NCBI GenBank assembly: GCA_018401435.1
Contig: JAGYJW010000001.1
Span: 186,001-250,000, forward strand
DNA: 64,000 nt
Direction of reading: 5' to 3'
Origin: Deltaproteobacteria bacterium
GTDB lineage: Bacteria > Myxococcota_A > UBA796 > UBA2385
Part shown: one piece after another, positions 27,439 to 35,142 of the stretch
How the letters are laid out: every line of letters begins with the position of its first letter
Numbering within the stretch: the stretch's first letter is position 1
Program-made: the position numbers and the translations under genes
The notes under the pieces: model-generated
What the model was told of the DNA's origin: nothing
What the model saw: the letters and a program-made list of their open reading frames with translations, nothing else
Database searches by the model: none

Positions 27439-27508
27439 GGCCGCCAGGGACCAGGCTCCGTGGCGGCCGTCGTGTGAGATGGTGGGCGAACCTGGACGAA
27501 GTCCGAAC
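27439..27508 (+). repeat. Island repeat C
   Basis: A near-perfect hairpin (arms GGCCGCCA / TGGCGGCC) is followed by GTGAGATGGTGGGCGAACCT and GGACGAAGTCCGAAC. It lies between the convergent PIN toxin and AbiEii genes and could act as a bidirectional terminator. Confidence 0.75.
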
Positions 27509-27646
27509 TTTCTGGATCGATGGAAAAGGCTGTGGAAAGGCGGAGTATACCCGCATTCCGGCGTTCCTTGGGGCCAGGTCAGGCCATGCGCTCTCCAGCA
27601 GGGCGCCCCAAAGTGAGTGAGCCGCCGCCGCGTTCGGCGGTTGCGG

Positions 27647-28555
27647 TCACCCCTCGGCGTCGCGGGCCTGCCAGGTCCATCTCTTCGGCTCCCACGTGCC
27701 CGTGTCGCCGCGAAGAACTGGATCGATGAAGCCGCGGACAGCGACGTTCACACTGTCGAGGTCCGGCCAGCGGAGCCGGTCGCTGCTCGCGATCCGGTGG
27801 TAGGGGGTCCTCCAGGTCTCGGAGGGCTGCGGAAGCGCCCGGGGCACCGGGTGGACCGCTCGGTGAGCGAAGGTCTGATCGATGGCCCTGCGCAAAATGA
27901 AGGCATCGACCGGGCGCACACTCCCGAGCAGCGCCATGTCGGGCAGGTCCTTCACTCGCGAGTTGGGACGGGGGCGCGGCATCGTGTAGGCGTGGAGCTT
28001 CTCTGCGATGTGGGTCTCCAGCGGGTAGGCACGGAACATGGGCGCGGGGATGTCGGCGAAGGCGAGAAAGGTCGACCCCCGCAGGCGCTCGGGCTCGCCC
28101 ACCATGGGCTCGGCAAAGGCGACGTCGACCCCGAAGGGGCCGCCGTAGGGCTTGCCGGCCAGCCGGGCCTGCACGACATAGCGCTGCCCTTCGTACCGCA
28201 TGCCCTCTGCATCGATGGTGGGATGCCGAGCGTCCACCTGGATCTCGAAGGCGAGGTGATCCGCGAGCTGGCTCCTTCCGGCGCGCCGAAGGCGGTCGAG
28301 GGTCAGCGCCGGGTCGCCGATGAGGTGGAGGTCCAGGTCCTTGGTGGCGCGAGCCTCGGCCAGGCGTAGCTCGAGCACCACGCCGCCTTTGAGCACCACC
28401 GCCTCGCCGAACTCTTCCGTGACCCTCGTGGCGAGTCGGTCCATGACGAGCCGCATCCGGAGTCGGTTCTGGTCGCGCCCGGTGTCACGCGAGGCCGTCC
28501 GGAGCCTCGCCTCAAGCGCCTCCTTGAACGCCGCCGGCGTGGCGTAGCGCGTCAT
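27647..28555 (-). CDS. abiEii: AbiEii-type nucleotidyltransferase toxin
   Basis: The 302-aa protein has VVLKGGVVLELRLAEARATK with DLDLHLIG, the nucleotidyltransferase KGG and D-x-D catalytic motif, and HIAEKLHAYTMPRPRPNSRV with KDLPDMALL, the conserved Lys and Asp block of AbiEii/AbiGii toxins (PF08843). This family blocks growth by modifying RNA (MenT-like relatives transfer nucleotides to tRNA). The start overlaps the stop of the AbiEi gene by four bases. Together they form a type IV-like toxin-antitoxin and phage-defence module in reverse orientation to its neighbours. Confidence 0.92.
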   Translation of the reverse strand: MTRYATPAAFKEALEARLRTASRDTGRDQNRLRMRLVMDRLATRVTEEFGEAVVLKGGVVLELRLAEARATKDLDLHLIGDPALTLDRLRRAGRSQLADHLAFEIQVDARHPTIDAEGMRYEGQRYVVQARLAGKPYGGPFGVDVAFAEPMVGEPERLRGSTFLAFADIPAPMFRAYPLETHIAEKLHAYTMPRPRPNSRVKDLPDMALLGSVRPVDAFILRRAIDQTFAHRAVHPVPRALPQPSETWRTPYHRIASSDRLRWPDLDSVNVAVRGFIDPVLRGDTGTWEPKRWTWQARDAEG

Positions 28556-29121
28556 GGCGGCGCCGGGGGCGTGATGATTGCGGCAGCGGCGGTCACCTCG
28601 TCGGCGTAGAACAGGCCACGGTCGAGGCCTTGGCGAATGGCCTGCTCGATGAACTCAGGGGAGACACCCGCGGCGGCGCAGTCGTTCACCGTGCGGGCCG
28701 AGGTCGTGATCGGCACGGGCCCGTGCCAGGTGCGCTCGTCCTCGGGTAGATCAGCAAAGTGCAGCCGGAGCCCTTGCGGCACCTTGAGGCGGCGGCTCCG
28801 CCAGGTCGCCGGCACCGTCATCTCGACCTCGCTGGGGAGGACGTCCGACAGCTCATGCCGGGCGAGTGCGGTGGCGTGGCTGAATACGCCGAGCCTCTCG
28901 CTCCATAGCCAGAAGACGACCAGCCCCTCCTCTTCACTCGCCGGGAATTGCACCAGCCGGTACACACCGCGGCGGACTCTATGGACTCGTCCGTTGTTCA
29001 GGTACTTGTGCAGCAGCGGCGGGGAGAATCCCGACTCTGCGGCCTGGACGGTGGTGAAGTGCCCCGCTTGGGCCGCCGCGACTTCGTAGAGGTCCTGCCA
29101 GGAAGGTCCGGTGGTCGTCAT
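28552..29121 (-). CDS. abiEi: AbiEi-type antitoxin/autorepressor
   Basis: The 189-aa protein has an N-terminal winged helix (AAQAGHFTTVQAAESGFSPP, RVRRGVYRLVQFP) and a C-terminal domain with VFWLWSERLGVFSHATALAR, the AbiEi antitoxin architecture. The family represses the operon by binding inverted repeats and neutralises AbiEii without direct blocking of the toxin. The ATG at 29121 has no ribosome site and coincides with the edge of a perfect 12-base inverted repeat, suggesting a leaderless, autoregulated message. Confidence 0.9.
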   Translation of the reverse strand: MTTTGPSWQDLYEVAAAQAGHFTTVQAAESGFSPPLLHKYLNNGRVHRVRRGVYRLVQFPASEEEGLVVFWLWSERLGVFSHATALARHELSDVLPSEVEMTVPATWRSRRLKVPQGLRLHFADLPEDERTWHGPVPITTSARTVNDCAAAGVSPEFIEQAIRQGLDRGLFYADEVTAAAAIITPPAPP

Positions 29122-29155
29122 GCACGAAACTTAACCCTGAGTGAAGTTTCGTGCA
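29121..29155 (-). promoter_or_regulatory. Inverted-repeat operator of abiEi-abiEii
   Basis: TGCACGAAACTT (29121-29132) and its exact complement AAGTTTCGTGCA (29144-29155) are separated by 11 bases. The inner arm ends at the T of the abiEi start codon. On the minus strand TTAAGT (29134-29129) between the arms could be the -10 box. AbiEi proteins are known to bind paired inverted repeats at their own promoter, so this is the probable autoregulatory site. Confidence 0.8.
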
Positions 29156-29258
29156 CGCTGTCACGATGCCAGGCCCGGGCACCCATGTTGGACTCGAACC
29201 TGGAAGAAGGCCACTGAGGCGGACCATCGAAGGCGATCCCTGCAGACGAAACGACAAC

Positions 29259-29329
29259 GGCCGCCAGGGACCAGGGTCCGTGGCGGCCATCATTGTGAGA
29301 TGGTGGGCGATATTGGACGAAGTTCGAAC
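29259..29329 (+). repeat. Island repeat D
   Basis: A near-perfect long hairpin (GGCCGCCAGGGACC / GGTCCGTGGCGGCC) is followed by TGAGATGGTGGGCGATATTG and GACGAAGTTCGAAC. It lies upstream of abiEi and downstream of nothing transcribed toward it, so it is not simply a terminator of an adjacent gene. Confidence 0.75.
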
Positions 29330-29458
29330 TCTCGTGTCCAGCGAGGATGCCTGGGGAGAGGGGCTCTTTGACCTGATGGACAGGCGCTCGGGCAGGCAGG
29401 CGCGCCGCCCGGTTGACGGAGCCTTACCATGATGTAAGGATTGTGACTGGAGGTAAGG

Positions 29459-29715
29459 ATGTCGACATCGAAGGTGACCGCCAAGGGCCAGATCACCATC
29501 CCCAAGGCCATCCGCGACGCCCTCGGGGTGGACACTGGAGACCGCGTCGGTTTGTCGTCCGGGCGGATGGCATCATCGAGATGATCGCCCGAACCCGCCC
29601 GCTGCTGTCCCTCTCGCCGGCATTCTGGGGAGCGGCGCCTGGGGATCACCGTCGAGGACATGGATGCGGCCATCGCCGAGCAGGTGCTCACGAAGACCGA
29701 CGGAGCGCAGCCGTG
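29459..29715 (+). pseudogene. Decayed AbrB-type vapB (duplicate of 32595-32852)
   Basis: The first 30 codons match the intact copy at 32595 base for base (KVTAKGQITIPKAIRDALGV). A one-base deletion after GACCGCGTCG, a two-base CT insertion before CGCCGGCATTC and a lost G in the GGGGG run disrupt the frame. The upstream promoter and operator motif (TTGACG, CCTTACCATGATGTAAGG, GGAGG) is still recognisable at 29413-29455. Confidence 0.88.
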
Positions 29716-30106
29716 ATCAGGCGCTGGACACCAACACCTGATCCCGCTTCCTGGTGCGAGACGACGAGGCGCAGCATGCAGCGTCGTCGCTGCGCTGCGG
29801 CGGGGAACCGGGCGGGCGAGACCTTCTTCGTCGGCGACGTGGTCTGGCGGAGGTCGCCTGGGTCTTGACCAGCCGCTACCGCTGCAGCCGTGGCAGCTGG
29901 CCGCTGTCGTCCGGCAGCTCACCGAGGCCGAAGAGCTGGTCTTCGAGTCCACCGAGCGGGTGGTTCGAGCACTGCGCGCATACCAGCACGGTAGAGCTGG
30001 CTTTGCCGACTACCTCATCGGGTCCCGCGCCCGGGATGCCGGATGCTCGGTGGTGCTCACCTTCGACCGGGCGCTCCTGGCCGAGCCGGGCTTCGACAGC
30101 CCGTAG
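29713..30106 (+). pseudogene. Decayed PIN toxin vapC (duplicate of 32849-33244)
   Basis: Despite strong nucleotide similarity to the intact toxin at 32849, several single-base gains and losses break the frame: around 29722, at ACACCTGATCCCGC, at GGTCTGGCGG and near 29890. The N-terminal DTNTLIRFLV motif can be read only by frame correction; the C-terminal YLIGSRARDAGCSVVLTFDR is readable. No functional toxin is expected. Repeat E starts 165 bases downstream. Confidence 0.87.
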
Positions 30107-30270
30107 CGGTGTCGGGGGGACGATGATCTGGCTCCTGGTGGCGCTCGCCTGGGCCTCCGTTTCCCCGAGTCACGGGGAGGGGGCGTCGTGATCGTACGCT
30201 ACCCTTTCGACCTGCGTCCCGTGTGGCGAGGAGGGGGTGCCGGTCCGGCCGAGGGGCTGCCAAACGAGAA

Positions 30271-30410
30271 GGGCCGCCAAGAACAATGGTTCAAGGCGGC
30301 CGTTCGGGATGTGGTGGGCCTTGTTGGACGATTGTAGAGCTTGGCTGGCCGTGCCGGAGGCGTGTTTTGAGGCGATGGTAGGGCAGCTTCGGGCGCTGGT
30401 GGCGGCGTAG
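30271..30410 (+). repeat. Island repeat E (long form)
   Basis: The hairpin GGCCGCC-AAGAAC / GGTTC-AAGGCGGCC is followed by GATGTGGTGGGCCTTGTTGG and a further 90 bases shared with repeat F, ending at a TAG at 30408-30410. In one frame the tail reads MWWALLDDCRAWLAVPEA then VGQLRALVAA-stop. The adjoining 30411-30668 has no gene I can support. Confidence 0.72.
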
Positions 30411-30668
30411 CTGCCCACGTCGTCGACAGTCAGAGCGTCTCGAGGAACGCTCGCACGGCCTCGAAGCGCTGGGGGGTGAGCGCGAGGACGCCGTGCAGGC
30501 TCTCGACGGTCCAGCCCTCGGCGGGGCCGCGCCCACGAGCGGCGAAAGGGAGGTCGGGCTCGAACGGATGCCAGAGCAGGGCGGCGACCGAGTCTCGCGC
30601 GGGGCTGCCCTCGTCGCCGACTCCGCCCTGGGGCGGTGGCGGCGCTGCTGGAGGAGAGACCCGCTCGG

Positions 30669-31526
30669 TCACCGCACCCCGAGGTGCTCCCACGCGTGGT
30701 CCATGAATGCGCGCACGCGGGAGTTGCTCTTGAGCTCGTCGAGGGTCAGTACCCACAGGCTCGGTCGCGGGGGCGGCGCGGGCGTGGGCAGGGCGAGCAG
30801 GCTCGGGTCACGCTCCAGCTCACCCTCCCAGAGCATGTGGGCCCCGATCCCGGCGCGGACGGCCGCGCGGATGGTGAAGTAGTGGTCGAAGCGCATCACA
30901 ACGCGGGCCTCGGGTACGAGTGCGTCGAGCCAGTGGTCCGACGAGGCGTACGTGTTCCGGGGGTCGTCACTGAGCCACGGGTAGGCCGAAAGGGGTGCGT
31001 CGAGGCCGACCCGCTCGACGAGGGCGCGGCTGGCGCACGGGACGAACTGCAGGTGTCGCAGACGGCGCCCGACGAGGTGGGGGTCTGGCGCATCGGACAT
31101 GCGGAGCACCACGTCGGCCTCACGGCGTCGCAGTGACGCCAGGCCGACGCCGGCGCAGACGGTGAGCTCGATCCCGGGGTACCGCTCGGCGAAGCTGGAG
31201 AACATGTCCAAGTGAGCCTCGACGAGGAAGTCGAGGGTGGAGACCCGCAGCGCCCCGATCAGCGCCGCGTCCCTGCCGAGGACCCGGGCCTCGCTGGCGA
31301 GCATCTCCGCCTCGACCGCTTCGGCGGTGGAGACGAGGTCGGCGCCGGCAGGGGTCGGCACGTAGCCGTCCGGTGTGCGCTCGAACAGGAGCACGCCCAG
31401 GGCAGCCTCGGCGGCGGCGAGGCGGCGGCCCACGGTGGTGCGGACCACGCCGAGCCTGTCCGCCGCGGCGGTCAGGTTCCCCGTTCGCGCCAGGGCCAGC
31501 AGGTGGCGGTAGTCGTCCCAGTCCAT
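30669..31526 (-). CDS. LysR-family transcriptional regulator
   Basis: The 285-aa protein starts MDWDDYRHLLALARTGNLTA at ATG 31526; the N-terminal extension to 31691 overlaps the divergent gene's promoter region and is Arg/Pro-rich, so I reject it. The winged helix (AADRLGVVRTTVGRRLAAAE, LGVLLFERTPDGYVPTPAG) is complete. The effector domain (GALRVSTLDFLVEAHLDMFS to TLDELKSNSRVRAFMDHAWE) resembles the LysR subfamily that represses adjacent divergent genes. It lies 121 bp from the divergent SGNH lipoprotein gene, a probable target. It is an ordinary cytosolic regulator with no sign of decay, unlike much of the island. Confidence 0.9.
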   Translation of the reverse strand: MDWDDYRHLLALARTGNLTAAADRLGVVRTTVGRRLAAAEAALGVLLFERTPDGYVPTPAGADLVSTAEAVEAEMLASEARVLGRDAALIGALRVSTLDFLVEAHLDMFSSFAERYPGIELTVCAGVGLASLRRREADVVLRMSDAPDPHLVGRRLRHLQFVPCASRALVERVGLDAPLSAYPWLSDDPRNTYASSDHWLDALVPEARVVMRFDHYFTIRAAVRAGIGAHMLWEGELERDPSLLALPTPAPPPRPSLWVLTLDELKSNSRVRAFMDHAWEHLGVR

Positions 31527-31647
31527 GGGTCGGCGTAACGGGCCCGGCAGTGCCCAGGCGTGCATTTTTGCACGGTTGAGTCCAGGACGCGGACGGCGAC
31601 GCGGTCGGAACCGGGCCGTAGGTTGCGACCATGCTCCGGGAGAGATC

Positions 31648-32349
31648 ATGTCGTATGTGCGTCTTTCAGTCCTCTCGCTCGTTCTCCTCACTGCCTGTGG
31701 GCCTGGCTTCGGAAAGGCGAGGTGTGCCTCTGCGCCAGTGGGTGAGCTGCTCGTGATGGGGGACTCGATCCTCTTCTACAACGCGCCTGGGTGCGCTTCG
31801 GTCGGGGACGCCGTCGGTCGGGAGCTCGGGCTCACCGTGCACGTCGCCGCGAAGACGGGCGCCAAGGTCAACCCGGCCGGAGCCTACGTCTTCGGCGACA
31901 TCCGTGAGCAGTACGTCCCGCACGACTGGAAGTGGGTCGTGCTCAACGGCGGCCTCAACGACATGAACCAGGACTGCGACTGCGAGGCGGCTTGCGGCGC
32001 GGTCCTCGACAGCATCGTCACGCAGGACGGGCAGCGGGGAGACATCCCGGCCCTCGTCGACCGCGCCCGGGCGGACGGCGCCGGGGTCGTGCTGGTCGGC
32101 TATGCCGACGTCGACCCCGACGCGAAGTGGGGATTTGGCGCCTGTAACGAAGCCATCCTCACGCTCGAGTCCCGGTATCGCACCCTCGCCGACCGACACG
32201 ACGACGTCGTCTTCGTCGACCCATCGGACGCGGTCTCGTTCCGCGGGACCCCTGGCGCCTACGCAAAGGACGGGGTGCACCCGAGCGAGGACGGCAGCGC
32301 CGTGATGGGCCGGCTCATCGCAGACGCCATCGCGGCGAGCGGCCGGTGA
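31648..32349 (+). CDS. SGNH/GDSL-type hydrolase lipoprotein
   Basis: The 233-aa protein has a lipoprotein signal (SLVLLTACGPGF). LLVMGDSILFYNAP holds the block I GDS nucleophile Ser, LNGGLNDMNQDC is the block III GxND, and AKDGVHPSEDGSAV is block V with the Asp-x-x-His pair. It should be an envelope-anchored esterase or acyl hydrolase. Start ATG 31648 follows GGGAGA. It is divergent from the LysR gene at 30669-31526, which may control it. In the 3' end, an antisense reading resembling a membrane protein tail is noted elsewhere and not called. Confidence 0.85.
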   Translation: MSYVRLSVLSLVLLTACGPGFGKARCASAPVGELLVMGDSILFYNAPGCASVGDAVGRELGLTVHVAAKTGAKVNPAGAYVFGDIREQYVPHDWKWVVLNGGLNDMNQDCDCEAACGAVLDSIVTQDGQRGDIPALVDRARADGAGVVLVGYADVDPDAKWGFGACNEAILTLESRYRTLADRHDDVVFVDPSDAVSFRGTPGAYAKDGVHPSEDGSAVMGRLIADAIAASGR

Positions 32350-32548
32350 GCGCGACGAGGTTCAACGCCGCCGCGATCAGCTGAAACGGGGCGAACACCA
32401 TGCCCACGTGTCTGCAGCTTGCCCCCACCACGAGGTCGGGCCGAGGCCTGGGACGCAGTCACCGCGACTCCTGAACGCCGAGGGGACGGAGCAGCGTCCG
32501 CCTCCGGCGCTCCACTCGAAGCTCGATCCCCGCGCGCGCGCCTCTTGG

Positions 32549-32593
32549 TTGACTGCCCCTTACCGTGATGTAAGGATTAATAGCGGAGGTAAG
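32549..32593 (+). promoter_or_regulatory. Promoter and operator of the intact vapBC
   Basis: TTGACT (32549-32554) lies 16-17 bases before TAAGGAT (32571-32577). The inverted repeat CCTTACCGTGATGTAAGG (arms 32558-32563 and 32570-32575) fills the spacer and -10 region. A further half-site GGTAAGG lies at 32587-32593, beside the GGAGG ribosome site. This is the expected position for AbrB-type autorepression. The arrangement is conserved ahead of the decayed copy at 29459. Confidence 0.7.
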
Positions 32594-32594
32594 G

Positions 32595-32852
32595 ATGTCG
32601 ACATCGAAGGTGACCGCCAAGGGCCAGATCACCATCCCCAAGGCCATCCGCGACGCCCTCGGGGTGGACACTGGAGACCGCGTCGAGTTTGTCGTCCGGG
32701 CGGATGGCATCGTCGAGATGATCGCCCGAACCCGCCCGCTGCTGTCCCTCGCCGGCATTCTGGGGGAGCGGCGCCTGGGGATCACCGTCGAGGACATGGA
32801 TGCGGCCATCGCCGAGCAGGTGCTCACCGAGGCCGACGGAGCGCGGCAGTGA
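32595..32852 (+). CDS. vapB: AbrB/MazE-type antitoxin VapB
   Basis: The 85-aa protein MSTSKVTAKGQITIPKAIRD, DALGVDTGDRVEFVVRADGI has a textbook AbrB/SpoVT domain. The C-terminal ITVEDMDAAIAEQVLTEADG is the toxin-binding tail. GGAGG lies seven bases upstream of the ATG. It overlaps the toxin GTG by four bases (GTGA). A decayed duplicate sits at 29459-29715. It likely represses the promoter at 32549-32593 with its toxin. Confidence 0.93.
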   Translation: MSTSKVTAKGQITIPKAIRDALGVDTGDRVEFVVRADGIVEMIARTRPLLSLAGILGERRLGITVEDMDAAIAEQVLTEADGARQ

Positions 32853-33244
32853 TCGGGCTGGACACCAACACCCTGATCCGCTTCCTGGTGCGAGACGACG
32901 AGGCGCAGCATGCCAGCGTCGTCGCTGCGCTGCGGCGGGGAACCGAGGCGGGCGAGACCTTCTTCGTCGGCGACGTGGTCCTGGCGGAGGTCGCTTGGGT
33001 CCTGACCAGCCGCTACCGCTGCGGACGCGACGAGCTGGCCGCTGTGGTCCGCCAGCTCACCGAGGCTGAAGAGCTGGTCTTCGAGTCCACCGAGCGGGTG
33101 GTTCGAGCACTGCGCGCATACCAGCACGGCAAAGCTGGTTTTGCCGACTACCTCATCGCGTCCCGCGCTCAGGACGCGGGATGCTCGACGGTCCTCACCT
33201 TCGATCGCGCCCTGCTCGGCGAAGCAGGATTCGAGAGCCCGTAG
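32849..33244 (+). CDS. vapC: PIN-domain ribonuclease toxin VapC
   Basis: The 131-aa protein from GTG 32849 reads MIGLDTNTLIRFLVRDDEAQ with the first PIN Asp, VGDVVLAEVAWVLTSRY with the conserved Glu, KAGFADYLIASRAQDAGCST and VLTFDRALLGEAGFESP with the remaining Asp residues. It is intact and canonical in length. It is a predicted Mg2+-dependent RNase neutralised by the overlapping AbrB antitoxin. Repeat F begins 56 bases after its stop. Confidence 0.93.
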   Translation: MIGLDTNTLIRFLVRDDEAQHASVVAALRRGTEAGETFFVGDVVLAEVAWVLTSRYRCGRDELAAVVRQLTEAEELVFESTERVVRALRAYQHGKAGFADYLIASRAQDAGCSTVLTFDRALLGEAGFESP

Positions 33245-33300
33245 CAAGCTGGCCTTCTGTTCGAACCTCCAGCCTGGTGTCGCCGCGAGGAAATCGAAAA

Positions 33301-33438
33301 AGCCCGTCAAAGCATCGCTTTGACGGGCTCAATCGATGGTGGGCCATGTTGGACGGCTATAGAACCTGGATGGCCGTGCCGGAGGGGTGGGACGAGGCGA
33401 ATGTGGGGCAGCTTCGGGCGCTGGTGGGGGCGGTGTAG
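33301..33438 (+). repeat. Island repeat F (long form)
   Basis: The hairpin AGCCCGTCAAAGC / GCTTTGACGGGCT is a perfect 13-base stem with a terminator-like look. It is followed by GATGGTGGGCCATGTTGGAC and about 90 bases shared with repeat E to a TAG. In frame it reads RWWAMLDGYRTWMAVPEGW then VGQLRALVGAV-stop. Here the hairpin sequence differs from copies A-E while the tail is conserved. Bases 33439-33745 contain no recognisable gene. Confidence 0.75.
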
Positions 33439-33754
33439 CACTGCCACCCGGCTGCGAATCCGCGGAACTCCCCGAGCCTGATGTCGCTCGACAGTCTGCC
33501 TGGCGCCCGACGGCCTCGCCAGCCGACGCAGCAGTCAATGCCTTCGGGGCCGGGTCGGGTGGCGGGCTGGGGAGCGGCAAGGTCGGGCCAGGGGGCACCC
33601 GCCCGGGGCTATGCTCCTTCACCCAGGCCGAGCCGGAGCACCTCATCCAGAGCGGGGATTGAGCTGGATCTGGTGGGCGCGGACGTGGCACAGCCGCGTT
33701 GCGTAGGCCGATCGCAGGAGGACTCCTTGCGCCGCTGACGCCCCGGTGGCGCCC

Positions 33755-33945
33755 ATGATCTCCCGCTCACCTTCTTCCTCGGCTTGTGGCACCACCGATG
33801 AGCCCGTCGCCATCGCCATCACCGACGAGGGAACCGTGTGTGTGGACGATGAGGGCATGATGGAGGTTGCCTTTCCCGGCTGCTTGTCTTCGAGCTGCGA
33901 CACCTTGCTGAGTGCTACTTGTGCAGCCGAGTTCGTCGGAGACCA
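33755..33945 (+). pseudogene. Truncated secreted lipoprotein fragment at IS3 left end
   Basis: The reading ACGTTDEPVAIAITDEGTVC, VDDEGMMEVAFPGCLSSSCD and TLLSATCAAEF is typical of small Cys-rich lipoproteins of this kind of genome. The lipobox is split by a frame change: LTFFLGL is read in one frame and ACGTTDEP in another. The coding sequence is cut by the IS3 element. The remainder of the gene is not found beyond the element's other end, so insertion was accompanied by a deletion or rearrangement. Confidence 0.5.
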
Positions 33946-33990
33946 TGTGCGGAATGTGTCAACAGCATTGAGACAGATCGGCTGAGAAAA

Positions 33991-35142
33991 CTAGGGAAGT
34001 AGCTGCGGAGGCTGTACCAGGTCGTCCGGCTTGCGAGCGTGGTCGAGGCTCCGTGCGGCCTGGTCGTCTGTGAGTCCCGAATGTTGTTCCCGCACGGTAC
34101 TTGCACAGAATTCCGTTTTTTCAGGCTCTTGGGAGGTTGGCCTGGGCGTGTCGGGTGGGCCCTTGGGCGGGTTGATCCAGACCTCCGCTGGGGGCCTGGG
34201 GGCTTTTGGAGGACCGTTGACGAAGCGCTCTGGGTGTTGGGCCCAGGCGGCATCGAGGGTCCGCTGACGTGTGCTGAGGACAGCATCGGTCCGGCCGTGA
34301 TGCACGGTGGCGGGGGTCAGGAGGGCCAGGCCGACGTGGTGATGCTCGTTGTTGTACCAGGACATATAGCCTCTGCAGAAGCGCCGGGCGTGGCCCAGAT
34401 CGTCGAAGCGCTCGGGGAAGCTGGCGTGGTACTTCGTTGTCTTGAACTGGGCCTCCGAGTACGGGTTGTCGTTGGAAACCCGCGGCCGGCTGTGGCTGCG
34501 CTTGACCCCCAACTCAATGAGCAGCTCCGCGACCGTCAGCGACCGCATGGCGGCTCCCCGGTCCGCGTGGAGGGTGAGCTGGCCGGGGTCGATGCCCTGT
34601 CGCAGCGTGGTCCTGTGAATGAGCGCCTGCGCGAGCTCCTCGCGTTCATGTTCGGCGACCAACCACCCGACAACGTAGCGGCTGAAGATGTCGAGGATGA
34701 CGTACAGATAGAAGACGCGGCGCCCGGGCCCCCGAAGCATTGTGATGTCCCAGGTCCAGACCTGGCCCGGGGCGCGGGCCACCAGCCGCGGGGTCGCATA
34801 GCGCGCCCGTGAGCCATGCCCGGCGCGACGCTCCCGAGACTCGCCATTGGCCTGGAGGATCCGGTAGAAGGTGCGCCAGTGGCCCATATAGGCCCCCTCT
34901 TCCAGCAGGGTGGCGTAGGCCTCGCGTGGCGCCACGTCCCTGAAGCGCACGCTGTGGAGGAGGTCCAGCACCCGCTGGCGCTCCTGGGCCGAGAACGCCC
35001 TGGGGGAAGGGGCTGGAGGCGGAGCATGTCTTCGAGGAGGGATGGGGCGCGTGTGCCGGTAGAAGGCGCTTCGAGCCAGCCCCAGCGCGTTGCAGGCCGC
35101 AGTGACCGGGACGACCCCAAGCAGCTGCTGCGCGGCGGTCAT
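33991..35142 (-). CDS. IS3-family transposase OrfB (DDE integrase core)
   Basis: The 383-aa protein has the rve integrase domain. WTWDITMLRGPGRRVFYLYV holds the first Asp, LHADRGAAMRSLTVAELLIE the second, and SNDNPYSEAQFKTTKYHASF the Glu. An N-terminal HTH_21-type region (LLHSVRFRDVAPREAYATLL) precedes it. The C-terminal extension (PPKAPRPPAEVWINPPKGPP) is typical of one IS3 branch. It overlaps orfA by four bases, and a fused OrfAB by frameshifting is usual for the family. It appears intact, so the element may be active. Confidence 0.92.
   Translation of the reverse strand: MTAAQQLLGVVPVTAACNALGLARSAFYRHTRPIPPRRHAPPPAPSPRAFSAQERQRVLDLLHSVRFRDVAPREAYATLLEEGAYMGHWRTFYRILQANGESRERRAGHGSRARYATPRLVARAPGQVWTWDITMLRGPGRRVFYLYVILDIFSRYVVGWLVAEHEREELAQALIHRTTLRQGIDPGQLTLHADRGAAMRSLTVAELLIELGVKRSHSRPRVSNDNPYSEAQFKTTKYHASFPERFDDLGHARRFCRGYMSWYNNEHHHVGLALLTPATVHHGRTDAVLSTRQRTLDAAWAQHPERFVNGPPKAPRPPAEVWINPPKGPPDTPRPTSQEPEKTEFCASTVREQHSGLTDDQAARSLDHARKPDDLVQPPQLLP

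Noticed and set aside
30430..30756. Leftward 108-codon frame ending SLHGVLALTPQRFEAVRAFLETL-like sequence
   Set aside because: It overlaps the LysR gene end, has no ribosome site and its first half is Pro/Gly-rich noise; only the last 40 codons look protein-like, perhaps a remnant.
32315..32450. Leftward frame reading VVGASCRHVGMVFAPFQL and IAAALNLVALTG
   Set aside because: It looks like the tail of a membrane protein but lies partly antisense to the SGNH gene, lacks a start and is too short to call; possibly a gene remnant.
33300..33330. CRISPR-like repeat in the island
   Set aside because: The six hairpin elements are 0.7-3 kb apart with genes between them, not short regular repeats with spacers, and no cas gene is present.
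23980..33438. Integron attC sites
   Set aside because: GTTGGAC in copies E and F resembles the R' core, but the other four copies lack it and no complementary R'' core is found upstream of any hairpin.
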